A stretch of 64,000 nt of DNA from Hyalangium gracile (GTDB lineage: Bacteria; Myxococcota; Myxococcia; Myxococcales; Myxococcaceae). Shown piece by piece: positions 55,933 to 64,000 of the stretch; position 1 is the first letter of the stretch, and each line of letters starts with the position of its first letter. Below the pieces are notes generated by a model. That model did not search any database and was not told the origin of the DNA. It worked only from the letters and a program-made list of their open reading frames with translations. The stretch covers positions 62,001 to 126,000 of the forward strand of contig NZ_JAHXBG010000004.1 in NCBI RefSeq assembly GCF_020103725.1. Direction: 5' to 3'. A program made the position numbers and the translations under genes.

Positions 55933-56999
55933 TCGATGACGCCATCGCTCGGGCCCAGGAGCTGCGAGCGAGCGGAGACCTCACGACTGCCGCCGACACG
56001 CTCGACGCGGTGGCGCCGCAGGACCGCGAGCGCGTGCTGCCGCTGCTGCGAGAGCTCCTCGATGCGCTCGCCGTCAGGGAGCACGGCCTGGTGTTCCGCT
56101 ACATCCCAGCAGGGACGTTCGTCATGGGCAGTGACTCGGGCGACCCGGACGAGCGCCCGGCCCACAAGGTGACGCTGCCGGCGTTCTGGATCAGCGAGGT
56201 GCCGCTCTCGTGGGATGCCTTCACCCGCATCCTCGGCTGGCCGTCCCCGCCCACGTCGCCCTCGCAGGAGCAGCTCGCGTCCGTCGCGGAGGCCTTCGAG
56301 GGGCAGCAATCGGACGTACGCTTCCTCTATTACAACGACTCGAAGATCCGGCTGCAGTACTGCGAGAACGACACCCTGCAAGCCAGGGACTGGCACGCCC
56401 ACGACACCGAGGGGCGCTGGGAGAAGGAGGACGGCAGCGTGCTGACCTCGCAGGAGCTCTTCGGCACGCCCGAGCGCTCGAGCACGGCTCCCCTCCGCTT
56501 CGATCAGAAGCCGATGGTCGCCGTCGACTGGCCGCTCGCCGAGCTGATGGGCCGCCGCATGAGCACGAAGGCCGTGCAGTACCGGCTGCCCACGGAGGCG
56601 GAGTGGGAGCGCGCGGCCCGAGGCTGCTTCCGAGGCGCCGCCTACCCCTGGGGCGATGCGCCGCCCGACAGCACCCGGGCGGACTTCGACCGCTTCAAGG
56701 ACTTCTCCCTGCGTCCCCTGCGCGCCTTCCCGCCGAACGACTATCACCTCTTCTCCATGGCCGGCGGCATCTGGGAGTGGTGCGCGGACCACTACGACGC
56801 GACCTTCTACTCCCGAAGCCCGCGCGCCTCGCCGCTGTGCGTGCTGGGCAAGGAAGTCCGCGAGCGCGCCCACGTGCTGCGCGGTGGCTCCTGGGCCGAC
56901 TGTGGCGACGCGCTTCGGGTGAGCTTCCGCTCGGCCAGCACGCATGGGAGCACGCCCAACGTGGGCTTCCGCCTCGTGCGCGTGCCCGGGTCTCCCTGA
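55923..56999 (+). CDS. FGE-sulfatase/SUMF1-family protein
   Basis: A 358-residue protein. A helical leader (1-60) is followed by the formylglycine-generating-enzyme fold: IPAGTFVMGSDSGDPDERPAH, VQYRLPTEAEWERAARG, YPWGD, NDYHLFSMAGGIWEWCADHY, RGGSWADCGDALRVSFRS and VGFRLVRV. A true FGE needs two Cys in its GGS segment; here one Cys is seen and the second position is not Cys, so copper-dependent formylglycine formation is doubtful. Family members also act as iron-dependent oxygenases (EgtB, OvoA) or as structural partners. It overlaps the radical SAM gene by ten bases, implying a joint pathway. Confidence 0.85.
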   Translation: MSLIDDAIARAQELRASGDLTTAADTLDAVAPQDRERVLPLLRELLDALAVREHGLVFRYIPAGTFVMGSDSGDPDERPAHKVTLPAFWISEVPLSWDAFTRILGWPSPPTSPSQEQLASVAEAFEGQQSDVRFLYYNDSKIRLQYCENDTLQARDWHAHDTEGRWEKEDGSVLTSQELFGTPERSSTAPLRFDQKPMVAVDWPLAELMGRRMSTKAVQYRLPTEAEWERAARGCFRGAAYPWGDAPPDSTRADFDRFKDFSLRPLRAFPPNDYHLFSMAGGIWEWCADHYDATFYSRSPRASPLCVLGKEVRERAHVLRGGSWADCGDALRVSFRSASTHGSTPNVGFRLVRVPGSP

Positions 57000-57054
57000 A
57001 CCCATGGTGGGCGGAGACCTGGGTCCATCCAGCCCCGGTTACACGCCCTGCGCC

Positions 57055-57600
57055 TCAACGGCTCCGTCGCTTGCGCTGGATACCGTGGAGGCTGACCTGC
57101 TGTTGAAGCCGGGTGATCTCCCGCTGCGCGCGCTCGAGCTCCTGCTCGTATCCCCGACCGAGCTCCGCGAGCGCCGCCTTGTTCCCGAAGCTGAAGAGCG
57201 CCCGTAGCCTGCTCAGCAGCGAGCCATCGTGGGCGCCGCGCCGCGCCTGGGCCTTCCGCAGCTCGAAGGAGGTGGCCTCCAGCTGCTTCTTCAGCCGCTG
57301 CGTCTCGTCCCGGGCCCGCCCGGCCTCCTTCCGGGCCAGGGCCACCTCCGCCTCGAGCCCGGCGAGCTGCTCCGCGACGGCCTTCGAGTGGTCCTCGCGG
57401 AGCGCCGCGTTCTGCTGCTCCAGGGTGCGCACCCGCTCGCGCAGCCCTTGCATCTCCTGCTCCACCGCTTGCCGGGCCGCTGTGTGCCCGGTGCGCTCGC
57501 GCGCCTCCAATTCCGCCTGGAGCCGCTTCACCTCCGCCTGGGTCCTCTCGAGCAGGTCCCTCAGCTCGCGCTCCTCGCTCTTCGCCACAGTTCGGCCCAT
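57055..57600 (-). CDS. Coiled-coil hypothetical protein
   Basis: A 181-residue protein, almost wholly coiled coil: charged heptads from about residue 8 to 115 (ERELRDLLERTQAEVKRLQA ...), a break with LSRLRALFSFGNKAAL, then a second coil to a basic tail ending QRKRRSR. It has no signal peptide. It is convergent with the FGE-family gene (56 bp). The function is unknown; a scaffold or gliding-machinery-type helper is conceivable but not shown. Confidence 0.7.
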   Translation of the reverse strand: MGRTVAKSEERELRDLLERTQAEVKRLQAELEARERTGHTAARQAVEQEMQGLRERVRTLEQQNAALREDHSKAVAEQLAGLEAEVALARKEAGRARDETQRLKKQLEATSFELRKAQARRGAHDGSLLSRLRALFSFGNKAALAELGRGYEQELERAQREITRLQQQVSLHGIQRKRRSR

Positions 57601-57744
57601 GCTCGGATATCATCTCACGAGCGCCACGCCGGTTCTCCCACCAGAGAAGTGCCAACGGAGCGTGGAGCAACCGGCATGTCCCCTGGGGAAGTACTCCCAC
57701 GGTCCGGCAGGGGATACCGTCGCCGCGCTGCATGGGAGTGTTTC

Positions 57745-58530
57745 GTGTCGAGACCGATGATCGAGCTGGTAGGCGTGCACAAGGCCTTTGGCGAGCAGCA
57801 GGTGCTGCGCGGAGTGGATCTGGTGGTGGCAGAGGGGACCACGTGCGTGCTGCTGGGCGTGTCGGGCTCGGGCAAGACGGTGCTGATGAAGCACATCGAC
57901 GGGCTGCTCAAGCCGGACCAGGGCACGGTGCGCGTGGATGGCGAGGCGCTCATGCAGCTGTCGGCCCGGGAGCTGGAGAACGTGCGCCGCAAGCTGGGCA
58001 TCCTCTTCCAGGCCGGGGCGCTGTTCGACTCGCTCACCGTCTTCGACAACGTGGCCTTCCCGCTGCGCGAGCGCGCCCACCTGCAGGAGCCCGAGGTGGC
58101 CCGGCAGGTGCGCCACACGCTGTCCCTGGTGGGCCTGCAGGGCGCCGAGAGCCTCTACCCGAGCGAGCTCTCCGGCGGCATGCAGAAGCGCGTGGCGTTC
58201 TCGCGCGCCGTGGTGCTCCAGCCCAAGGTGCTCCTCTACGATGATCCGACGGCGGGGCTGGATCCGCTGACCACCGAGTCCGTCATCGACGTCATCGTCA
58301 CCGGCAAGAAGCGGGTGGGGGCCACCTCGTTCATCGTCACGCCGGACGTGTCCATGGCCTTTCACGTGGCGGACTTCATGGCCTTCCTCCACGAGGGGCG
58401 CATCGTCGAGCACGCGCCGCCGGAGGAGTTCCGCCAGTCCCGCCACCCGGCGGTGAAGTCCTTCCTCCACAACTGGCTCCAGCGCGAGTCCCTCCGCAAC
58501 CCGCGCGGAGACACGCGCCTGCCTCCCTGA
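57745..58530 (+). CDS. MlaF-like ABC transporter ATPase
   Basis: A 261-residue ATPase. Walker A is GVSGSGKT, the signature LSGGMQKRVAFSRA, Walker B VLLYDDPTAGLDP, and the Q loop FQAGALFDSLTVFDN; the last pattern (GALFDS) is typical of MlaF/Ttg2A, which energise phospholipid transport between membranes. The Asp before Asp-Pro-Thr replaces the usual catalytic Glu (DDPTAGLD instead of DEP). This replacement is seen in some family members but may lower ATP hydrolysis. A GTG at 57745 follows GGGAG. No MlaE permease or MlaD gene is adjacent. Confidence 0.85.
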   Translation: MSRPMIELVGVHKAFGEQQVLRGVDLVVAEGTTCVLLGVSGSGKTVLMKHIDGLLKPDQGTVRVDGEALMQLSARELENVRRKLGILFQAGALFDSLTVFDNVAFPLRERAHLQEPEVARQVRHTLSLVGLQGAESLYPSELSGGMQKRVAFSRAVVLQPKVLLYDDPTAGLDPLTTESVIDVIVTGKKRVGATSFIVTPDVSMAFHVADFMAFLHEGRIVEHAPPEEFRQSRHPAVKSFLHNWLQRESLRNPRGDTRLPP

Positions 58531-58680
58531 GCTGACAGTGTCCAGGGGTGGATGGTCGGCTCGTCCTCGAGTCCCATGGCCGCTTCGTGAGGCGATGCAG
58601 AGGATGCGAGCCCCGACCGAGGGGGCGTACCAAGCGCTCCCCGTCCGGGACGGGCCCTGGGCCCGGGGGGGCTTCGTTCC

Positions 58681-59679
58681 ATGGTGAACCTTCTCGACCT
58701 GCCGCGTCAGGCGCTGTTCGACTTGCAGGCGCGGCTGCGCAACCACCCGGTCGTCAACACGCTGCGGCACGTGCTGCCCGACAGCCTGACGCTGTCGAGC
58801 CCCGCGCCGCATGACCCGACGCTGGCGGACCCGGAGCGCGTGGAGGCGTACCGCAAGGCCATCGGGCGGTACGTGCGGCCCGGCCAGGTGGTGATGGACG
58901 TGGGCACGGGGACGGGGCTGAGGACGCTCCTGGCCGCCCACCGCGGTCCTCGCCGGTTGTACGCGGTGGACCCGTCGCGCCACCTGGACACGGCCCGGTG
59001 GGTGGCTCGCCGCCACGGCCTGTCGGACGTCATCGACTTCGTGCGGGAGGACAGCCGGCGCTTCACGCCCACCGAGAAGAAGGTGGACGTGCTGCTCCAC
59101 GAGCAGCTGGGACCGGCGCTCTTCGACGCGGGGCTGGTGTCCGGGCTGGTGGGCCTGCGGGAGCGGCTGCTGCGGCCCGGCGGGCGCATCCTCCCCCACC
59201 GCTTCGAGCTGTTCGTCGAGCCCGTCCAGCTCCGGGACGAGGCCTGCCTGCCCTTCATCTGGAGCCAGCGCCTGCCCAGCGTGGACTTCAGCTGCCTGCA
59301 GACGCTGCGCGAGGCGATGAGCCCCTCGTACTTCACGCGGCTCATCCGCTCCTATGAGGTGTCGCACCTGCTGTGCGAGCCGGAGCCCGTGCTCCGCTTC
59401 GATCTGGAGACGGTGAAGCCCGGGGACCTGCCTCGCGTCTTCCGCATCACCCGGACGGTGCGGCACGAGGGGCGGTTGGATGGCCTCTGTGTCTTCTACC
59501 GGGCGGCCTTCGACGAGGACACCTCCTTCGCCTCCTCGCCGCTGCGGGCGCACAACCCCGCGCCGATGATGCTGCTGCGCGTCGACTCCCGCGCCTTCTC
59601 GCTCCACCAGGAGCTGAGCTTCGAGCTGGAGTGGCCCGAGCTGGAGGATGTGGCCACCTGGCGCTGGCACTTCGACTGA
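58681..59679 (+). CDS. PRMT-like SAM methyltransferase
   Basis: A 332-residue protein. The SAM-binding core shows VVMDVGTGTGLRTLLAAHRG (loop I) and LYAVDPSRHLDTARWVARRHG (acidic end of strand 2), and VDVLLHEQLGPALFD in place of the double-E loop of arginine methyltransferases. The C-terminal half is a beta-barrel-like region as in PRMT. The double-E loop keeps only one Glu, so arginine may not be the substrate. The ATG at 58681 follows a G-rich stretch. Neighbours give no clear partner. Confidence 0.8.
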   Translation: MVNLLDLPRQALFDLQARLRNHPVVNTLRHVLPDSLTLSSPAPHDPTLADPERVEAYRKAIGRYVRPGQVVMDVGTGTGLRTLLAAHRGPRRLYAVDPSRHLDTARWVARRHGLSDVIDFVREDSRRFTPTEKKVDVLLHEQLGPALFDAGLVSGLVGLRERLLRPGGRILPHRFELFVEPVQLRDEACLPFIWSQRLPSVDFSCLQTLREAMSPSYFTRLIRSYEVSHLLCEPEPVLRFDLETVKPGDLPRVFRITRTVRHEGRLDGLCVFYRAAFDEDTSFASSPLRAHNPAPMMLLRVDSRAFSLHQELSFELEWPELEDVATWRWHFD

Positions 59680-59702
59680 CGAGGATTACCTTCGTCAGGC
59701 CG

Positions 59703-60512
59703 ATGTCACGCGCACTCCTCGTCCTCATGGCCCTGGGCTGGGCGCTGTCCGCCATTGCCCAGACTCCCGCTCGTACGCCTCGCACCCTCTCCGGAGGGGT
59801 GTGTGGAACCACCAACTGGGTCTGCGTCGCCGAGTGCATCGACTCGGAGTGCGTGGAGCAGTGCATGCGCGAGGGGTGTGAGGATGCGATGGCGCGGCTC
59901 CGGGCCTGCACCCAGAAGGCGGGCTGTGCGCCAGATGACACCACCTGCTCGGCGCGCACCTGTGGAGGCACGTGTCAGCGGGCCTTCGAGCCGGCCCCCC
60001 GGAGCCCCGAGAAGGAGCGGCCGCGGCCGTGCTCGGGCTTCCAGGTCGAGGGCCATCGCAAGGGGCTGGAGAAGGTGGTGGGCCGCTGGGAGCTGTCCGC
60101 GGCGACCCTCACCGCCGAGCCCAAGGAGGAGCCGGCCCCGCTGGATCCAAAGCCCCGCTCCGACTACGCGAGGACGCTGGAGGTGACGCCCGAGGGTTGT
60201 TTCCTGCTGTCGACGAAGCTGGAGGACGGCACGCTCGGGCAGGGCAACGCCCTGGATGTGCGCGCCTGGGGCACGTTCGCGGTGACGGGGGACGACAAGG
60301 TGGTCCTCCGGCCGAAGGACGGGCAGGCCGTGGGGCAGGTGTGCGGCAAGCCTCGTGTGTTCGGACTGTCGAAGGGCAAGTTCCTGGGGCCGCGCTACAC
60401 CTTCAGCGTGGAGGAGGACACCCTCACCCTCGTCGCGGATGACCCCACCCAGCGCACCTTCCAGTTCCAGCGGGTGAAGGGGGAGGGTGGCGAGGCCCCG
60501 GCGAAGAAGTAG
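59703..60512 (+). CDS. Secreted Cys-rich protein of unknown function
   Basis: A 269-residue protein with a signal peptide (MSRALLVLMALGWALSAIAQ). Residues 32-95 hold about 12 cysteines in the pattern VCGTTNWVCVAECIDSEC ... CMREGCEDAM ... CTQKAGC ... CSARTCGGTC, suggesting several disulfides. The second half is beta-rich (RTLEVTPEGCFLLSTKLEDG, WGTFAVTGDDKVVLRPKDG, RYTFSVEEDTLTLVAD). No family recognised. Confidence 0.7.
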   Translation: MSRALLVLMALGWALSAIAQTPARTPRTLSGGVCGTTNWVCVAECIDSECVEQCMREGCEDAMARLRACTQKAGCAPDDTTCSARTCGGTCQRAFEPAPRSPEKERPRPCSGFQVEGHRKGLEKVVGRWELSAATLTAEPKEEPAPLDPKPRSDYARTLEVTPEGCFLLSTKLEDGTLGQGNALDVRAWGTFAVTGDDKVVLRPKDGQAVGQVCGKPRVFGLSKGKFLGPRYTFSVEEDTLTLVADDPTQRTFQFQRVKGEGGEAPAKK

Positions 60513-60572
60513 CCATGCCCGCCTCGATGGGAGGACGACGTCCGTGTCGTTGAGGTACTACAGGGCCCGACG

Positions 60573-61970
60573 ATGGAACGGATGGCGAGTGTCGACGCGG
60601 CGTGGCTCCGGATGGAGGAGCCCACCAACCTGATGATGATCACCGCGGTGCTCTGGTTCGACGAGCACCCGGACTGGGAGAGGCTGAAGGAGGTACTGCG
60701 GGAGCGGCTGGTGGAGCGCTTCCCCCGCTTCCGGCAGCGGCTGGTGGTGCCCGAGGGGCTGCTCGCGGTGCCCTGCTGGGAGGAGGACCCGGCGTTCGAT
60801 CTGGAGGCGCACCTGGGACATGCCGTGGTGCCGCCGCCGGGGGACCGCGATGCGCTCGAGCAGCTGGTGAGCCAGTGGATGAGCACGCCGCTGGAGCGCT
60901 CGCGTCCGCTCTGGCAGTTCCACCTGGTGGACGGCTTCGGCCAGGGTGGCGCGCTGCTGGTGCGCATCCACCACACCATCGCGGACGGCATTGCCCTGGC
61001 CCGGGTGCTGCTGTCGCTCATGGACGAGAGCGCGGAGGAACACTTCACGCCGGAGCCTCAGCCGCTCGAGAGCCCCTCGACGCCGGGGTGGGTGAAGCTG
61101 CTGCGCGGGGCTCGCGCGGTGGCGTCGGGCACTCGCGCGGTGTGGAAGCGCGGGGCGGAGCTGATCGCCGAGCCCATCCAGGTGGGAGACCTGGTGCGAG
61201 GCGGCGCTCGGGGAGCGGCGGCGCTGAGCCGGCTGGCGCTGATGCCGTCGGACCCTCCCTCGGTGTTCCGGGGCGAGCTGGGGACGGTGAAGCGCGCCGC
61301 CTGGTCGGACCCCATCCCGCTCGAGGAGGTGAAGGCGATGGGCCGCGCCATGGAGAGCACGCTCAACGACGTGCTGCTCGCGGCGCTCGCGGGCGCGCTG
61401 CGCCGGTACCAGGAGGAGCGGGGCGGGACGGTGGAGGACCTGCGGGCCTTCATCCCGGTGAACCTGCGGCCGATGGACGAGCCCATCCCCCGCGAGCTGG
61501 GCAATCGCTTCGGGCTGCTGTTCCTGGACCTGCCGGTGAGGGAGGTGGAGCCGCGCAGGAGGCTCCGGCTGCTCAAGCAGCGCATGGACGAGCTGAAGCG
61601 CTCGCCGGAGGCGGCGCTGACGTTCGGGATGCTGGGCATGGTGGGGTTCGCGCCGCTGGCGGTGGAGCGGGCGGCGGTGGAGGTGCTGGCCTCGAAGGGG
61701 ACGCTCCTCATGACGAACGTCCCCGGCCCTCGGCACCCCATGTACCTGGCGGGCACGAAGCTGGCGGGGCTGATGTTCTGGGTGCCCCAGTCCGGCAAGG
61801 TGGGGCTGGGCGTGAGCATCTTCAGCTACGCCGGCAAGGTGACGGTGGGCGTCTCCGTGGATGCCGGGCTGGTGCCGGATCCGCACCGGCTGGTGATCGA
61901 CTTCCAGGATGAGCTCCGAGCGCTGGCCTCCGCGGCTTCGGCTTCGGCGACTTCGTCGTTCCCTGGCTGA
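60573..61970 (+). CDS. WS/DGAT wax ester synthase/diacylglycerol acyltransferase
   Basis: A 465-residue soluble acyltransferase that makes wax esters or triacylglycerol. The catalytic motif HHxxxDG is seen as H133-H134-T-I-A-D138-G139. Other family patterns are VDAAWLRMEEPTNLM at the N terminus (compare DxxFLxxExxxxPM), TLNDVLLAALAGALRRY, the NLRPMDEP block and LMTNVPGPRHPMYLAG near residue 390. In myxobacteria, triacylglycerol and ether lipids are stored during development. The ATG at 60573 begins the conserved block. The gene is probably transcribed alone; 61971-62030 separate it from the DUF3142 gene. Confidence 0.92.
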   Translation: MERMASVDAAWLRMEEPTNLMMITAVLWFDEHPDWERLKEVLRERLVERFPRFRQRLVVPEGLLAVPCWEEDPAFDLEAHLGHAVVPPPGDRDALEQLVSQWMSTPLERSRPLWQFHLVDGFGQGGALLVRIHHTIADGIALARVLLSLMDESAEEHFTPEPQPLESPSTPGWVKLLRGARAVASGTRAVWKRGAELIAEPIQVGDLVRGGARGAAALSRLALMPSDPPSVFRGELGTVKRAAWSDPIPLEEVKAMGRAMESTLNDVLLAALAGALRRYQEERGGTVEDLRAFIPVNLRPMDEPIPRELGNRFGLLFLDLPVREVEPRRRLRLLKQRMDELKRSPEAALTFGMLGMVGFAPLAVERAAVEVLASKGTLLMTNVPGPRHPMYLAGTKLAGLMFWVPQSGKVGLGVSIFSYAGKVTVGVSVDAGLVPDPHRLVIDFQDELRALASAASASATSSFPG

Positions 61971-62030
61971 CACCCGAGGGAAGACGTGTCATCGATCGGG
62001 GGGATGTGCTCCCCCTCACCTCGAGTCCGG

Positions 62031-62750
62031 ATGCTTCGCGCCCTGGCGCTGGGGCTGCTGCTCATGGCGCTGCCGGCGGGGGCGGCGGAGCCTCCACGCG
62101 TGTTCCTGTGGGCGTGGGAGCGCCCCGAGCAGCTCGACTTCATCGATCCCACTCGGGAGGGCGTCGCCTTTCATGCGGTGACGTTCCAGCTCTCCGGGGA
62201 GGCGGTGGTGCCCTATCGCCGCCGGCAGCCGCTGGTGATGCCGGCGGGCACGTACCGGATGGCGGTGATGCGCATCGAGGTGGCTCGGGGAACGACGCTC
62301 GGAGAGGCGCAGCGCGCGCGGCTGGTGCGGCTCATCACCGAGCAGGTGCGGCGGCAGTCGCCCGACGCGGTGCAGGTGGACTTCGACGCGCGCGCGTCCG
62401 AGCGCCCGTTCTACCGCGCGCTGCTCCAGGAGCTCCGGGCCGCGCTGCCCGAGGGCATGCGCCTGTCGATGACGGCGCTGGCGTCGTGGTGCCTGGACGA
62501 TGGCTGGCTGTCGGAGCTGCCGGTGGACGAGGTGGTGCCGATGGTGTTCCGCATGGGCGCGGACACGAAGCGGGTGCGCGCGGAGCTGGGGCGGCGCGGA
62601 GACTTCACCGGAGCGCGATGTCATGACAGCGTGGGCTTCGTGACGGACGAGCCTCTGCCCTCGCTGCCTGGCGGGCGCCGCACGTACTGGTTCAACCCTC
62701 GGTCCTGGAGCGCCCAGGAGCTGCAACACATTCGGGAGCAGTCGCCATGA
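62031..62750 (+). CDS. DUF3142-like secreted protein
   Basis: A 239-residue protein with a signal peptide (MLRALALGLLLMALPAGAAE). The pattern FLWAWERPEQLDFI, TYRMAVMRIEVARG, VRRQSPDAVQVDFDARASER and MRLSMTALASWCLDDGWLSEL matches, as I recall, DUF3142, a TIM-barrel family that resembles glycoside hydrolases. The Asp pair DFD could be catalytic. The ATG at 62031 suits the signal peptide; a GTG at 61986 and an ATG at 62004 are possible. The stop overlaps the ATG of the next gene, so the two are coupled. Confidence 0.75.
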   Translation: MLRALALGLLLMALPAGAAEPPRVFLWAWERPEQLDFIDPTREGVAFHAVTFQLSGEAVVPYRRRQPLVMPAGTYRMAVMRIEVARGTTLGEAQRARLVRLITEQVRRQSPDAVQVDFDARASERPFYRALLQELRAALPEGMRLSMTALASWCLDDGWLSELPVDEVVPMVFRMGADTKRVRAELGRRGDFTGARCHDSVGFVTDEPLPSLPGGRRTYWFNPRSWSAQELQHIREQSP

Positions 62751-64000
62751 GGTTCCTCATCCAGCGGGCGGTTCTCGCCGTCGCCCTGGCCGTATCCCTG
62801 CTGCTCGCCACGCCGAGCGAGGCCTGCGGTCCTGACTGCGGGGCGGAGGAGTCATCGAGTTGGAGAGAGAACCTCACCCCTTGCGTGGAGGGACGTTGGG
62901 GGAATCTGGCGTCCGAGGGGCCCGGGTGCCGGGTGCTGGGCTTCCTCTGGATGCGTGGGATGACGCCCGCGGATCAGCAGCTCATCGCCAGCTCGATCAT
63001 CCCCAACGAGCCTTATCCCTCCGCGGACACCACGGCGTGGACGGAGGCTCGCACCTCCGTGGCGGTGCCCGCCGCCGAGGTGACCTCCACGGAGGCCTCG
63101 ATCGGCGACATCTACTTCGCCAACTGCCTGACCGGCGCTTTCCAGCAGGCGGCGAAGACCCTGAACGAGCGCATCGCGAAGTTCGGCGCGGAGAGTCCCG
63201 AGGTGGCCGATTGGACGAGGGCCCAGGACGCGGTGTTCGCGCACTGCGCCGACCCCAGCGCGGCGATGCCCGAGCCGGCCTCCTCCAGTGCTCCGCCGCT
63301 CATTCGAGCCGACCGCGCCTACCAGCTGGCGGCGGCCCTCTTCTACTCGGGGAAGTTCGATGAGGCGATCCAGGAGCTGGACCGGATCGCCACGGACGCG
63401 GCCTCGCCCTGGAAGGGCTGGGCGCGGCTGGTGGCGGTGCGAGCGGTCATCCGCAAGTCCACGTTGAGCGCCAGGAGCGAGGAGGAGAAGCGGGGGCTGC
63501 TGGAGAAAGCTCGCGAGCGGTGCGTGGCCATCGTGAAGGATGCGAGCCTGAAGGACCTCCACCGGCAGACGCGCCAGCTCACGTGGTTCATCGACTACCG
63601 GCTGCGCCCGGACAAGCAGCTCAGCCTGCTGGGCCGGGTGCTGCTGGAGAAGCCGGACGCCAACTTCGGCTATGCGCTGCGCGACTACCTCCAGCTCCGG
63701 AGGCAGGGACTGCCGGCGACGGATGAGCTGTCCACCTTCCTGGAGGTGTTCGAGAAGAAGGAGGACGCCTATCCTCGGGCCGTTGCGCAGTGGAAGAAGT
63801 CGCGCTCGCTGCCGTGGCTGGTGGCGGCGCTGAGCCTGGCGCGAGGCACGGAGCCGGAGCTGCCGGAGCTGCTGGCTCAGAGCGAGGCCGTTCCGAAGGC
63901 CTCGCCCGCATATGTCGCCGTGCATGCGCAGCGAGGGCGGCTGGCGCTCGCGGCGGGGAAATGGGACGCGGCCCGCGCGGAGGTCCTCCCCTTGCTGGCT
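62747..64000 (+). CDS. Secreted TPR-like protein, 3' partial
   Basis: The frame opens with ATG overlapping the previous stop and stays open for 418 codons to the edge of the window. A signal peptide (IQRAVLAVALAVSLLLATPSEACG) is followed by a Cys-bearing region (CGPDCGAEE, TPCVEGRW) and then tandem helical pairs of TPR style (AYQLAAALFYSGKFDEAIQE, with KGWARLVAVRAVIR and LAAGKWDAARAEVLP at similar spacing). This protein class forms periplasmic or outer-membrane scaffolds. It is paired with the DUF3142 protein, suggesting joint action outside the cytoplasm. Confidence 0.75.
   Translation, partial: MRFLIQRAVLAVALAVSLLLATPSEACGPDCGAEESSSWRENLTPCVEGRWGNLASEGPGCRVLGFLWMRGMTPADQQLIASSIIPNEPYPSADTTAWTEARTSVAVPAAEVTSTEASIGDIYFANCLTGAFQQAAKTLNERIAKFGAESPEVADWTRAQDAVFAHCADPSAAMPEPASSSAPPLIRADRAYQLAAALFYSGKFDEAIQELDRIATDAASPWKGWARLVAVRAVIRKSTLSARSEEEKRGLLEKARERCVAIVKDASLKDLHRQTRQLTWFIDYRLRPDKQLSLLGRVLLEKPDANFGYALRDYLQLRRQGLPATDELSTFLEVFEKKEDAYPRAVAQWKKSRSLPWLVAALSLARGTEPELPELLAQSEAVPKASPAYVAVHAQRGRLALAAGKWDAARAEVLPLLA

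Noticed and set aside
55923-56999. True formylglycine-generating enzyme for the sulfatase-type gene at 44914-46884
   Set aside because: One of the two copper-binding Cys is missing here, and the sulfatase-type protein lacks a CxPxR substrate motif.

Overview
The window reads as chromosomal DNA from a myxobacterium of the Archangium/Cystobacter/Stigmatella type. This is inferred from very high GC, long antisense-open reading frames, many secreted lipoproteins, a SitA-like toxin with a putative immunity protein, a paired DUF1552/DUF1592 cytochrome-type operon, ADOP-type permeases and a myxobacterial-style GntR regulator. No tRNA, rRNA, transposase or CRISPR array was seen.

Region 1 (1-20.4 kb) is mainly secondary metabolism. 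It opens inside a large non-ribosomal peptide synthetase (NRPS) whose last three modules and thioesterase are present; the last A domain carries a textbook serine code. It is translationally coupled to a CmlA-type diiron beta-hydroxylase. On the opposite strand at 17.0-20.4 kb, a three-gene operon encodes an MBOAT/wax-synthase-like acyltransferase, an Asp/Asn beta-hydroxylase-fold enzyme and an SgcC4-like MIO tyrosine 2,3-aminomutase (beta-tyrosine supply). Between these two blocks sits a lipoprotein toxin with a nuclease-like C terminus and its putative immunity protein.

Region 2 (20.4-50.2 kb) is mixed core and accessory. It holds a propionyl-CoA carboxylase beta chain, a site-2 protease with CBS domains, an M4 protease with an unusually placed P domain, a GNAT enzyme, an SGNH esterase, an aldo/keto reductase and the DUF1552/DUF1592 pair. 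It also holds an MFS symporter, an ADOP permease, a sensor kinase, a Gdx/SugE exporter, a GntR regulator and a membrane spermidine-synthase-like/sulfatase operon. Several decayed genes lie at 28.3-31.3 kb.

Region 3 (50.2-64 kb) contains a cytochrome P460-like lipoprotein and a 1022-residue protein that looks like plant methionine S-methyltransferase but keeps a PLP lysine. Next comes a tightly coupled cassette of a beta-rich protein, a PqqD-radical SAM-SPASM enzyme and an FGE-family enzyme. The rest includes an orphan MlaF-like ATPase, a PRMT-like methyltransferase, a WS/DGAT acyltransferase and a DUF3142/TPR pair that runs off the end.

A dispersed palindromic element, ACTGGTATG-N5-CATACCAGT, occurs four times (13.4, 29.3, 44.3 and 50.7 kb), with similarity spreading into the flanks. 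It is not explained by any gene. One copy lies inside the GntR regulator gene, and its half-sites resemble GntR/FadR operators.
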